Assembly (NCBI GenBank): GCA_030268105.1
Contig: BSDZ01000086.1
Coordinates: 1,736,001-1,800,000 of the forward strand
Direction: 5' to 3'
DNA: 64,000 bases
Source of the DNA: Volvox africanus
Lineage: Eukaryota > Chlorophyta > Chlorophyceae > Chlamydomonadales > Volvocaceae
The notes beneath the pieces were generated by a model, which saw only the letters and a program-made list of their open reading frames with translations, was not told where the DNA came from and ran no database searches. Below, one piece after another: positions 27,201 through 37,799 of the stretch. A program made the position numbers and the translations under genes. Position 1 is the first letter of the stretch. Each line of letters opens with the position of its first letter.

Positions 27201-30200
27201 GGCTCATCACCCCTCAGCGAATTTTGTTCTGCAAACCATGCTGGTGGCGGCTCCCTCCAAGGAGATGGTGAGTCCAGCCAACCGTCTTGACGCCTGGATT
27301 TGGAAACTGGATGAGGGGTTCATGTCCTGGTTGGTGCGTGGATGATTGCCTGCTTAGGCATCTAACATGCGCTGTGCAAATTGTATACCTGTTCATTATC
27401 AGAAAGCTAGGGCGGAGTTAGTCAGCTTTATGCTCTGCAGAGCTGAATGCAGCTGATGTACCGGTGCCAACTTCTCGCATCCCCATTTCATGGACGCACG
27501 CGTAATAACAAGGCAGCATCACCCCTGAACGCTGTCTGTTTCCGTTTCTGATTTGTTCCTCCTTACACAGGCCAAGACAATGTACGATAGCCTGTCTGGC
27601 CTTCTTCCCGACTTGCTGCGAAAGCGGCGGAGCGGGGTTGTGGTGGCGCTGGTGGCCTGCTGCGGCCGCCATGGGATATGCCAGCGGGAGGTGTGCACAG
27701 CACTGGCATCAGCGCTAAGCGGGATACCACAGTGGGCTGCCCTCAAGGGTGAGGGACTAAGGCTGCTAGTTGGGTTTTTTTAATATAGCTTTGAGTATGC
27801 TATACAATGCAACGGCAATTGAGGCATTTTAAACGGATCGAGCCGTCGTGGTTCCTGGGTTTGGCAAGGATAGTTGTCCAATTTTGGGTGAATGTGGATA
27901 TGTCCATTGACTTGCACTAGTCTCTTGGGCTGAGCTACGGTATTGTTCTACTTGTGAATCCGTGAAGCTGCTTGGCGGTTCTGTGCCGTCTCTACTACAT
28001 TACACGTGCGTTCGTGTGCGTCTTCCCGCTCGGCTGCCCTTGTTGCCATGCGCCGCTGCGGGCCTTATTGCACACAACAACAAATCCTTAGCCGGTATCG
28101 TAACTTCCCCGGACCCAGCGCAGTGGCCGGGGGAGTTGGTTAGCCGGGCGATATCTGCGTTGTAGTCATTGCCTTACGCATGGCATGGACCTAGTACTGC
28201 CTTTAACTGTACGGTGATCAACCATTTGCCTCGTCTATCCATCTGTCTATCCTTGTTTCTATGTTCTGATCCTGGTGCCCAGCTGATCCCTCCGTTTTAG
28301 CTTCCCAACCCGAAAGGACTAAGACATGCACATGGCTCGCGACCTATTGCCATTCCGCGCGCTCTTGAAATCTTCAGGTGACGCTGTGCTGGCTCCCGCA
28401 CTCCTGTGTCTGGACTCAGCCCCGATCATCGGCTCGAATGAGCCCTTCAGTGCGGCGACCGTGGCTGCAGCACGAGGTGGCGGCTCATCCCTACCTCGTC
28501 TGTCACCCACGGGCTGCAGCATCCTGACGCAGGTTTGTGCTTGCCTGGTGCTCCTTAATAATAATTTCTGTTGTCTGCATCTAATGGCGACATGTGCATG
28601 CATCCATATCTCCATACGTCCATTCATATTTCTTCCATGGGATGTGCCCAAGGAGGTTCTCGTAAACGGGTATCGAAACGTTCCTCCCAACGTCGAGGCA
28701 CTCTCGGAGGTTCCAGGCGTTGAAGTTCCAGGCGTGGTCCCAGAATTGATGTGTCTGAAAGAGCAGCTATACCACATTCTGGAAGCTCGATGAACGGTGG
28801 AACTTACCTAAAATCTATGCTTTGCCGTTTGACATCCTTCTCTTTCAGATACTTCGTTACGGCCAAGGCGCTTGTCGCGCATTCACAGATAGTGTGGCCG
28901 GTCTGAAGCCCCACGATGCAGCCAGGTGGGGGTCTGTGTAGAGTGATGTGAGGTGGGATGACGCGACTGCGAGTATTTGCACAGACGTTTGGCACGTTTC
29001 CTCTTCATCCGTCCATTGTGTTGGGATCCACGTTGTTCTCGCTCTAGGGTTGGTGCTGATCCATCTGGTAGCCGAGTGCTGGAGGCTCTTCTGGAGGGTA
29101 ATGCCCCCGCCAAAGTCAAAGGGACGCTGTTAGCTGCGCTGGCAGACCACTGGGACGCGGTGGCCACGACAGCTTCGGGTAGCTTTCTGGTGGAGACGGC
29201 CTATCGATGGGCGGTGAGTTGGGGTAAACTGAAGGCGGTTGGCATAAGCAATGGCAGAGGGTTAGCTGCTGACGGGAAAAGGGAATAACAAGAGAATCAA
29301 GGGGCATCGTAGTCTCAATCATCGAATTGTAGTTTTCTTTGATATATCCGCCATCTGTCTGTATATGTTTTCAGGTTTCGGTTCAACGGATTGAACTAGT
29401 AGCGTTCTGATATCATCCACGTTTCGGCTCCTATACTTGTAGGAGTTGAATGCCAGGGAGGCCATAGTTTCCCGTCTTGCCGCCGCCTCCAAAGCCCTGG
29501 AGGTGACTCACTGGGGCCCGTCGTTGCTGCGGAAGGTAGGATATTGGGGTGGTATCGATGTTTGCGTCTTGGCAGGGTGTTCGGCACTGGGAACGACTTA
29601 GATACGTGGCTGCAGCATTCCTTGGGCCTTGGGCTTGGAACTGAGTTAAGGGTCAGGGGTCTGGATAGTTGCGGTATGCTAATACATCGGCCTGTAGTTA
29701 AGAGCTCACGTAAAAGGAATATATAACCAGGTAAAATCTGCCTGCCGGTCCCCCGGGTGGGCGGCCAATCTGTAGTTGCGGTTAGTTGCGGCTTTTGTCG
29801 AGCTTTGCAATTGATTACTTTCAAAAGTTCACCAGTACCGTCCCCCGTCGGTAACCCAACCATCCGGTGTGCGTCTTCCCGCTCGGCTGCCCTTGTTGCC
29901 ATGCGCCGTTGCGGGCCTTATTGCACACAAAAGCGAAATAGCCGGTATCGTAACTTCCCCGGACCCAGCGCAGTGGCCGGGGGAGTTGGTTAGCCAGGCG
30001 ACAGTTGTTAGTCCGCTCACAATTTCAAATGAATTTTAATAGGTACCCTATCTCAATGAAATGGAGTTTGCATATGTCTTCCTTGATTCATCAGCTGATG
30101 TTTAGATAGTCTGCATTTGTCCTGCTGGTTTCGGTGGTCACTACCTTGTTGCGGTTGTCATATCTTATTTCTTATTTCTTTCCTTATTTGTTATTTCAGC

Positions 30201-30700
30201 CAAAAATATTGTTTATTGATGCAAACTAATGGTACATAGTTGGCTGAAGCTGCAACCATCACATTATCTCACAGGTGGGTGCCGAGGCTTACAAGAGGGA
30301 CCCGGAGCAATGGCGTAAGCATGCGGCGTCCGCAACGAAAACCCTGGATCAGTTTACCAAGCTCTTCGGAGATGACAGTGCTACTGGGAAACCTCTGGCG
30401 AATGTTAAACGCACGGGTGTGGCGCAAGGGAAGGGCAGAGAAAAGGATGATGCAACCGACAAGGAGAGAGAGAATACGGGGAAAAAGATGGGCAAGACCA
30501 GACGGAAACATGAATTGGGGCCGGCTCCCCAGGAGGACAGTGAGGAGGGGACTGGAATGGCAGCTAGACACGAGGCCGCAAAGGATGTAGGAACTGTTGC
30601 AGCGGAGTACAGCACGGTGCTGCATGCGGAACCAACGTCCAAACGTGCAAAGAAACCTAAGAAGGTCAAGAAGGGCAATAGCGAGGCAGCAGGGGGATGA
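24265..30700 (+). CDS. NOP9: NOP9, pumilio-type nucleolar ribosome-biogenesis factor
   Basis: Twelve exons join in phase into about 782 residues: 24265-24671, 25104-25197, 25472-25636, 26022-26314, 26494-26656, 27136-27267, 27571-27748, 28378-28532, 28849-28925, 29048-29213, 29443-29535, 30275-30700. NOP9 (APUM23 in Arabidopsis) is a pumilio-repeat protein that binds pre-rRNA and is needed for small-subunit rRNA processing in the nucleolus. Visible family signatures are a Lys/Arg-rich nuclear-targeting N-terminus (MSKKRQRQ), VLEEILGKEVKVAGDPVCSR, SPFGSHVVEKLL, RFATHVVRHLL, MTDPTTSHLMEVLL, HPSANFVLQTML, LRYGQGACR, ADPSGSRVLEALL and SGSFLVE, followed by a WG segment and a basic Lys-rich C-terminal tail. 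Length fits the family (roughly 640-780). The start is the first ATG before the basic patch. Nothing looks broken. Exons 3, 4 and 8 carry low-similarity Gly/Pro-rich insertions between repeats. Confidence 0.92.
28014..28151 (+). repeat. Dispersed repeat copy A in NOP9 intron 7
   Basis: A GC-rich block of about 138 bases, nearly identical to the block at 29867-30001 in the same orientation. It sits wholly in the intron between exons 7 and 8. The copies differ by a few substitutions and a small indel after GCACACAA. Confidence 0.9.
29867..30001 (+). repeat. Dispersed repeat copy B in NOP9 intron 11
   Basis: Second copy of the 28014-28151 block, in the intron between exons 11 and 12. The sharp ends and intronic location suggest a small mobile element or a recent segmental copy. 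Confidence 0.9.
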
Positions 30701-33700
30701 ATGATTCATGTAGACAGAAGGGTCCCAGTAAAGGAGGAAAAGGGGTGGAATATGTGGAATAGATTAACGAAGTCACGCTGAAGTTCAGTACGGTTTGGGA
30801 ATGGTTCAATGCTGTTTGAACCTGCAATGGGCTGGTCGTTGTCGACGATCTGGACGAAAGTAGTCAAGGTGGCTATATAGAAGAAGGATGTGGGGTGAGG
30901 CAAAATGCATGGGTTTACTGTGGATGGAAGTCGCAATTCCCAACTAATGTAGGTTAGTAGCTAAGATTGCTACTGTATGCTTTTCCTCTTCTAATTGTAT
31001 GTTATCCCCGGTGGTATAAGCGTGTCCTGCAGTTGTCCGCTCTGGATGGTGGGGGCTGAGGGTGTGGCATCTCATGCTTGCGGAAATATTGAATGTGCAT
31101 AATGAATTGTGTTCAGGGTAACTCGCCTGTTAGGATGTCCCAGATGCGCTATGATTGATCATGCAGGTCCAACAGCTTGTCCATCTTGTTCTTGTAGAAG
31201 GTTTTGGTAACTGGTGAAGTTTACATGATGTTGCTTGCTTTAGGTGCTTTTGTCACATTCTTGTTTGTCACTAAAGCCCAGATGGTCACACCCTTGTGTT
31301 GTATGAAACTGAATGGTGCTGTACAGAGCATGATTTCACATGCCCAGTTTATGAAAGGAGTTGGCTGTAGGCACCACCATATCTTCCAGCTAAGTGAATA
31401 TCGCTGGTTGATACTTGTGAGAAAAATATATGTTGCCAATTCACCCGCACCTGTGTGGTTTAACTAATTGAGGTCATTGATCAGGATTCCCATGGAAACT
31501 AAGATTGCACTCCCTATGCTGATGCTTTGCAACAAAGGTCCACAGCTGGAAGAAGCTTTCACCTACAGTTTTGGAATGAGACACATATGGCATAAAAAAT
31601 CTCAAGCTCCAATTATTGCTGTCTAGACTAGTGCAATGTTGGCCGGGGTAGATAGGTAACAAGGAGAGTGGGTGGGCCGAGGTGACTGTAGGGTGGTGGG
31701 TTCATCCGGGTTACACGTTATATTTGATGCATATGAATCAGCCAGTAAAATTCAGGGAGAGTGCGGTGTTGGTTGTATAAGGATTTCTGTTAGTGACCTC
31801 GATCTTTCAACCACACAGGAGCCTGCGTATTTGCGATGTATTCACTTCTTCACACAATATGCAATCCTGTGTGCTTAGCTGAAAGATGTGGTGATGGCGA
31901 CAGTCAGACCTTGCGCATATGGAGCATGTGAAAGCATGGTGCCGACTCAAGACAAGGGTGGAACCTTCCTCGCCTTTTGTGGTATTGACGAGACTGTGAC
32001 CGAATAATCAAGCGGGCATTATACAAGGTTACGAGAAGCCTGCACCGACTACGTCGACAAGCTGTCGGACGTGCGTCGTCAATCGTTTCAGCGGTTTAGC
32101 GACATGGCGGGTGGTCTTAAACAGCTTCTGTTACAGTACCTGAGTGCATTAATTGTGACAGCATGACGTATAGACATTAAGACTTTGGCTACTTGACCGC
32201 AGCGAACGTCCCTGTTGCCGCTTGCGCCCGAAAATAGGATGGTCGCGTCGAAAACGCGATAAACAGGAAATATGGAGGTATATCATTATATATTTACTTA
32301 TCAACTAACGTTTACCACCTTTCCACACCTGAGTAGGCTCCACGAGCAACAGTCCGGCCAACCGTCAGACACGAAGGTCGATAATGCTTGCCAATCTGGC
32401 GGGGACATGTGGCTGAAAGTTCAGCCTTTCTGCTTTGCATTGGTCCTTACGCAAATGTGTCGTGCCTCCTGCCATCCTTCGCTCCATACGGAGGACCGGC
32501 AGGTCTGTCATACACGCGAACACCCGTAACCTCTCGCCTAAGTTGTGGGGTAGGCGCTCGTCCATCGAGACATTTCGCTTAATTAGACAGGTCGCAACTG
32601 TCACTTTCTGAGAGACATGGACGGGCACAGCTTTGACTGCCCCACAGTGACCCTGTAAGACTCAGGAAGGGCCCCGGGAAAGGGGCCAACGAAATGCTTC
32701 AGCCCCCAAAAGACGACAGGTTACGTATAAACGATCATGCTCAAAATTCTTTTGGCAGCACTAGTACTCCTGGTGATTCTTGTCGACCCAGAGAGCCGCT
32801 GAACGCCCTTCGCAACTGCGCACATGGGAATGCCGCGTCCAATAGACGGCCAGCTGTTGAGGAAGGCAAGGACGGGGACTCAAGACTGTCCTTACTTCGA
32901 ACTATTCGCATGCACGACGACGACAATGCTAGCTCAACAACTTCGACATACAGGCAGTTGCTTCAGCAGCAACAACAAAAGCGGTGGCAGCGGGTAAAGC
33001 GGGCTGTTTGTAGCCCAGCGAAGTTACTGGCCTTGTACCCGCACATTTTCCCTAGTTGCTAGGCACCGCTGCATATCTTGGAGCAGACGCAGGAAGGGAG
33101 GTCAACCAGCAAGAGGAGCCTGGAGTTCGTAATGGGTGCTGGTATGTGCGTGGCTCGATGGAGCCGTCATTGAATATTGGATGGTGCTAAGACCTTCATG
33201 TTTGCACAAGCCCAACAATGGTTGTGTCTAAACATCGCGCACGCAACGCGACCCCGTGGTCTCCTGGGCCACGTACCCCAGGCCCTACTTCGCGCTGCCG
33301 TGGACATTGCCAATGCATCATCAGCTCGTCAGAGCAAGGGAAATCGCCGGTGAACTTCATCCTATGTTGACGCCATTGCTGGGAAGGAAGTAAGTTCCGG
33401 TCGCCGTGGTGATGCAGCCGTCACTCTAACCCTTGTCGATATACCCCTTGACCCAAATGACCTCGACCTGTACGACCTGTTACTTGCTCCCTGCCTTATG
33501 GCACGACTTCAACCTCGTAACTACGTGTCGTACCCAACCCAGCCGCGCGTCTCCATCCTTTTGTCGTATAGTGGCCGAACGTTTCCGTACATGGCCAGAC
33601 ATATTGTGAAGCCGCTTCTGGTTTGTCCTTCGGTAAAGACCGCCTCAGGCATCACCAGTGGCATTGCTGACACTGAGAAGCCGCCACAGCTTTGGATCTG

Positions 33701-35440
33701 GAACTGCTTGTAGCCTTTGACAATCCTGGAGACGCGCCCGGTAGGGCAGCCATAGCTGGGGAGAGTGATGGTCGGGTGATCCCTGTGTTTCGGCCCAGGG
33801 GTGTCATGTGCAGCTGAGAGAGAAAGTGGAGCTGAAAGGAACAGTTCTCCAACGATTCTACAAATTAGCAAAAGGTTCCGCCTATTACCTCAAATTGCCA
33901 CGCCATCATATGCACACGACAGGGGTGCATCCGGCTGTGACACAACTGCCGGCAGGGTCAACAAGGAACTGTGATGAGTGGCGTCAGGTCCGTAGAGGAT
34001 GCAACCACAAATAACTTCCTTGAGCTGCACTCCTTCGGTTCGTGATACTGGCCTGGATGAGGGAGATGCAAACCTCCCTTTTACCTCAGTCTTCTGCCTG
34101 CTCTGGTTCACGACGGGTGCAGGCTGATGGTAGACTGGCTGGTCCCTGCGCTCGTGACCACGTGACCGGGATCACGAGTACGTACTTGGGAGATGCTGTG
34201 GGCGGTATTGACGTGATAGCGATAAATGCCCACGCGGAAGCTTCTGCGCCTGATAATAACGCTGAGACTCTGGGCTGTAATGTGTAGCACGCCCCGGTGA
34301 CAGTGACCTGTTGATATATAGCTGCCAACGAAGGTCGCACTGCTCCGGAGCAGACCTTCCTTCCCACTGCCGTGCATGATAGCCGTCCTGCCAGATTCGG
34401 CGTGAAGGTGGGCGGTCGGGCCTGTGTCGATAAGGACTCCGTGATCTAGAATAACGTTAGTAACGAGCGTAGTCCTGCTGATAGTACCTGCTTGACACTG
34501 AGATACAGGAGGTGGAAGAGCACAACTTGAGTGCAGCAAGGTCACGATGCTAGTGGACTCGTGGAATACGAAATCGACTGACGATTACATCGTCTGACAG
34601 ATGTGCTGCGCAAGAGCACGAATACATGCCTAAGTGGTCCTCAGAATGATCACGAAAGCTAGCTGTCTACTGTGTGATGTGCTGAGCGCTGACAGCGACA
34701 AAACAGGGTTGCAATAAAACGCGCAATAAAGTCGCGATTTTGCACTATGCCAGGCTTCGGAGGCCCAGGCTCTAGCAACAAACAATCGCTTATAATGACG
34801 AACCTACTGTTACCAACGCAGAGGTGTCACTTGGCTATGGAGTCGGTCTTGGCCTGCGGCGGTGACCTTGAACGGGACTCACCTGCACTCTATGATGCGT
34901 TAATCCTGGATGATAGATCATTCGCGGGTCACAGGAGCGGGTCCTGCGACCTGAAGGCTTGATGTCCCGATCTAAGCTCTCGACACAGTCCGGCGAAATC
35001 CTAGATATAACGCTTCCGTTACAAGTCAGTCAGAAAAAGGGAACGAGGGCAACATATATAAGTGGTAGTTTACGCTCAAGAAATACAAACGCTTCTAGAG
35101 CCAAATGACAAATCTCACTTGCTCTATCGTCGCTGAATACTAATCCGACTCCAAATGCCTTAATTGTCGAAAGATAAAATGGAACGCGATCGAGATCAAA
35201 TTATTTTGTTAGATAAACGCTAATGATCTGAATATAAGGATTAAACTGATAGGCACACGACCCACTTCTGGACACACTTCTGGATACTTCGATCCAACAC
35301 AAATATCTTCTGGTTCATCATACAAAATACGACTGATTACTTGGCTATACAATTAATTGGCTGATCATATAGCTCCTTGATTCTGGAGGCGGCGATACTC
35401 TACTTCTGTCGGCCATTTCTCATTCTCCGACTTTCCTCCA
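30701..35440. other. Repeat-rich intergenic region
   Basis: No gene could be supported. The region holds many short frames with stops and frame changes in every direction, moderate GC, and patches that look like decayed transposon coding sequence (for example the minus strand around 31150-31650 and 34100-34550). No terminal repeats were identified. A Gln-run frame at 32694-33062 encodes no recognisable domain. Confidence 0.45.
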
Positions 35441-35586
35441 ACAGGAGAGGGGATGGCGGGCTGTATTCGAGCTGGTGGTTTGGCAGGCATGGTTGCTCGC
35501 CACCTGGTGCTGGATATAGTGCTGGAAATGCAGCATATCCACCGCCACCACATTGTTCATGGCGACCTGAAGCCAGGCGAGTGCGG
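35441..35586 (+). pseudogene. Protein kinase catalytic-loop fragment
   Basis: After a CCAACAG acceptor, the frame gives a helix followed by HIVHGDLKPGE. This is the HxDLKxxN catalytic loop of eukaryotic protein kinases, of the tyrosine-kinase-like type common in volvocine algae, with the metal-binding Asn replaced by Glu. No glycine loop, DFG or APE motif was found on either side, and the flanks are AT-rich and stop-filled. I read it as an orphan exon or pseudogene fragment. It could also be one exon of a gene whose other exons I missed. Confidence 0.5.
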
Positions 35587-35879
35587 TATACGGTTAGCTA
35601 GGGTGTTATTACCAAACTGTATTATTGCCTTCTGGGAAACATAGCTTCTCATCATTTCTACGTAGGGTTTTCCACCACTGGATAGATCTCGGATGCCCGC
35701 CATTTAGACCTTGCTTCATGGAAGGTACGAATGCGGCATGCCATCATGTGTGTTTCTGCTAGCTCGAGGAGCTGCCGTGAAGTAGTTGAGAGCCGCAAAG
35801 GCCTCTCGAGATGCTGAGTACAGTGTTAGTGTGTGCCGTACATGTACGACTACTACATGCTGGTTCGTCAGTCTGGCAA

Positions 35880-36826
35880 CTGGCATGCTATTTTTTTACA
35901 TGAAAATTTAAACATCCACATCAAAATTTTACAAACATTTAATATTTATTTTATATAATATGTATTTAGAACCATACATGTGATTTTAAGTTAATTTCTA
36001 CATATTATTGGAGTACTGTTAAGCGGGGTGGAAAAAAGTTGTTTTGTGCTCGGTGGCGGAAATCCACTGGCTATATGGATAGGCCGCTGGTAATGATAAC
36101 TAGATGCAACAGCAGGTGCTGTTATGACATCCGGCTTCAGTTTGTCCGCGTTGAAGCCAGCAAGTGAGATGAAGTCGGCTGTTATGACATCCGGCTCGTT
36201 GATAATAATCATGGACAGTTAGATAAATGTAATAAAAGCGAAGTCATTTCCTTGGCAACGGTACACGTTCAGCAGGCTCCAGAGGTCCATCCGTACAGTT
36301 TGTACAAACCACAACCGTCAGCATGATGTAATGAGCGAGGGCAAGGTGTACGTGAATTAGCGTGCTGATAGATAACACCAGCTTCAGTGCACATACCGCT
36401 ATCGTGTAGTACAGTACAAGCCGCAAAAGTAAAAGCCATAATATCAGCCCAGAAGTGAGGGCCCAGGGCGGACCCAAGGGTGTTGTATTATCAATTATCG
36501 TCGATGCGTTGGTCGATGCGACCTGACAAGACGATAAGCGAACGTAGTCAATTAATTGCTATTAAAATATATTTGTATATACTTGACTAGTTATGCATTT
36601 CAGAGTCCATGAAATTGGGACTCTTCGCCGTGCGATGCCCGCTGTATCACTAATGCGCTCTCTAAAGTTCGACTCGATCCGAGAAACGAGGGCAATGAGC
36701 ATTATAATGGCATAACTTGTTAAATAATAGTTTTTGCTATATTATTACCGCAATGCTGGCACAGGTGATGAATGAGTGTGAGAAGTGCGACGTTGCAGTG
36801 ATTAGTCAGTAACCGAATATTGAGAT
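35880..36826. other. AT-rich intergenic stretch
   Basis: Visibly AT-rich, especially 35885-36010 and 36540-36600, with no supported gene. A 19-base phrase around TTATGACATCCGGCT is repeated at about 36120 and 36180. It may mark the left part of the insertion that carries the bacterial fragments. Confidence 0.4.
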
Positions 36827-37009
36827 TCAGCCATTCGCGTTGCATGAATTCAAGGAAGTCTTGATAATACTATATGCGAATATCTGTGATACGCTGCTAG
36901 GGCTAAACAATTGAATAACAGATTCTTCTCCATTAAATGATATCTTTGACAGTTTTACCCACCCGTTTAAAATAAGGTAAAAAGCTGAAGGATAATCACC
37001 TTCAAGCAA
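36827..37009 (-). pseudogene. Bacterial Crp/Fnr-type regulator fragment
   Basis: The minus frame reads EGDYPSAFYLILNGWVKLSK and then GEESVIQLF. This is the start of a cyclic-nucleotide-binding fold in Crp/Fnr transcription regulators. Only the front half of the sensor domain is present; the helix-turn-helix is missing. The sequence is AT-rich and intronless, unlike neighbouring algal exons. It abuts the RlmB fragment on the opposite strand with almost no gap, which is not a normal bacterial arrangement and points to rearrangement during or after transfer. Confidence 0.7.
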
Positions 37010-37011
37010 AA

Positions 37012-37293
37012 GTGTCAGCAGATTTTATCAATAAAAAAATTGGATATGGCCAGCCTCATCAAGGAATAATCGCTTATATTCATCCAATATTTTTTAGTAA
37101 CTTAAGTCAAATGAGTTTTTGCGAAAATATTGACAGAATAGTTATCCTTGATCAAATAACAGATCCTCAAAACGTTATCCTTGATCAAATAACAGATCCT
37201 CAAAACGTTAACTTCATCTTTAATCAAATCTTCAAAGTGTTTAATATAGTTATCATAAGTACCATCAACTACTCCATCCAGATGAATTACTAA
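37012..37293 (+). pseudogene. rlmB: Bacterial RlmB (23S rRNA methyltransferase) fragment
   Basis: The frame contains HQGIIAYIHPI and then IVILDQITDPQNV. This is the junction and first motif of the SpoU-family 2'-O-methyltransferase RlmB (family consensus LDxxTDPxNVG). After that motif the sequence drifts from the family and stops, so the catalytic C-terminal knot is missing. A 33-base in-frame tandem duplication (37141-37173 and 37174-37206) repeats the VILDQITDPQN motif. AT-rich and intronless. Confidence 0.75.
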
Positions 37294-37415
37294 TTTGCTT
37301 TACTGATTTTGAGAGAGGTTTTATAAGAGCCGAAGTAATTAATTATGCTGGTTTACTCAGTATAGGTAGCGAAGCAAAAGCGAAAGAGCTCGGAAAGCTT
37401 TTTTTACATATTTAA
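37293..37415 (+). pseudogene. ychF: Bacterial YchF GTPase C-terminal fragment
   Basis: The segment TDFERGFIRAEVINY followed by GSEAKAKELGKL is diagnostic of the C-terminal TGS domain of YchF/OLA1-type GTPases, in the bacterial wording. The rest of the gene, including the G domain, is absent, and the family's final strands are cut off by a stop. It begins within a base or so of the RlmB fragment stop. Confidence 0.8.
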
Positions 37416-37423
37416 AACTTAGT

Positions 37424-37597
37424 TTGTGGACGGCATTTTTGATAATAATTCCAGTTATATCATATCAATTATATCGATTTATATCTCCCGGGTTATTAAA
37501 AAATGAAAAATCTACAGAGGAAAAAATGGCTAAAAAATTAACAGAAAAAGAAGTAGATATAAATACTAAATTAGTTAAAGAATTACCCATAAAGTGA
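37424..37597 (+). pseudogene. tatC: Bacterial TatC fragment
   Basis: The frame gives a hydrophobic helix and then YQLYRFISPGLLKNEKS. It matches the conserved cytoplasmic loop of TatC, the core of the twin-arginine translocase (consensus YQxWxFxxPGLxxxEK). Only about one helix and one loop of the six-helix protein are present. The following Lys/Glu-rich stretch may come from another gene. It immediately follows the YchF fragment. Confidence 0.75.
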
Positions 37598-37722
37598 TTA
37601 TTTCGAAAGATGGCTTTAATATATTAGCAATCGTTAGTGAGCAATTACCGGATCTTATATTGATGGATATACAATTAGCTGATATTTCAGGGTTACATTT
37701 GCGGATCGACGATCTGGTGTGA
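37591..37722 (+). pseudogene. Bacterial response-regulator receiver fragment
   Basis: The frame contains SEQLPDLILMDIQLADISGL. This is the phosphoacceptor-Asp strand and loop of a CheY-like receiver domain (DivK/PleD-like wording). Neither the N-terminal acidic pair nor the C-terminal Lys strand is complete. It overlaps the end of the TatC-like frame and marks the right end of recognisable bacterial sequence. Confidence 0.7.
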
Positions 37723-37799
37723 GATGTACCGCGTATCGATGTCGCGAGTATAATATGTGCGAGGACGGCCAAATAACGCAAGCTTTTACTGAGCCCTAA

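Noticed and set aside
31150..31660. Possible piggyBac-like transposase remnant on the minus strand (FYKNKMDKLLDLHDQ resembling an MGGVDLxDQ end)
   Set aside because: The resemblance is loose, spans several frames and stops, and no terminal repeats or TTAA duplications were found. A translated search would decide.
34108..34545. 145-residue minus frame with LIDTGPTAHLH, suggesting a retroviral-type aspartic protease
   Set aside because: A short chance-like match without neighbouring reverse transcriptase, integrase or LTRs.
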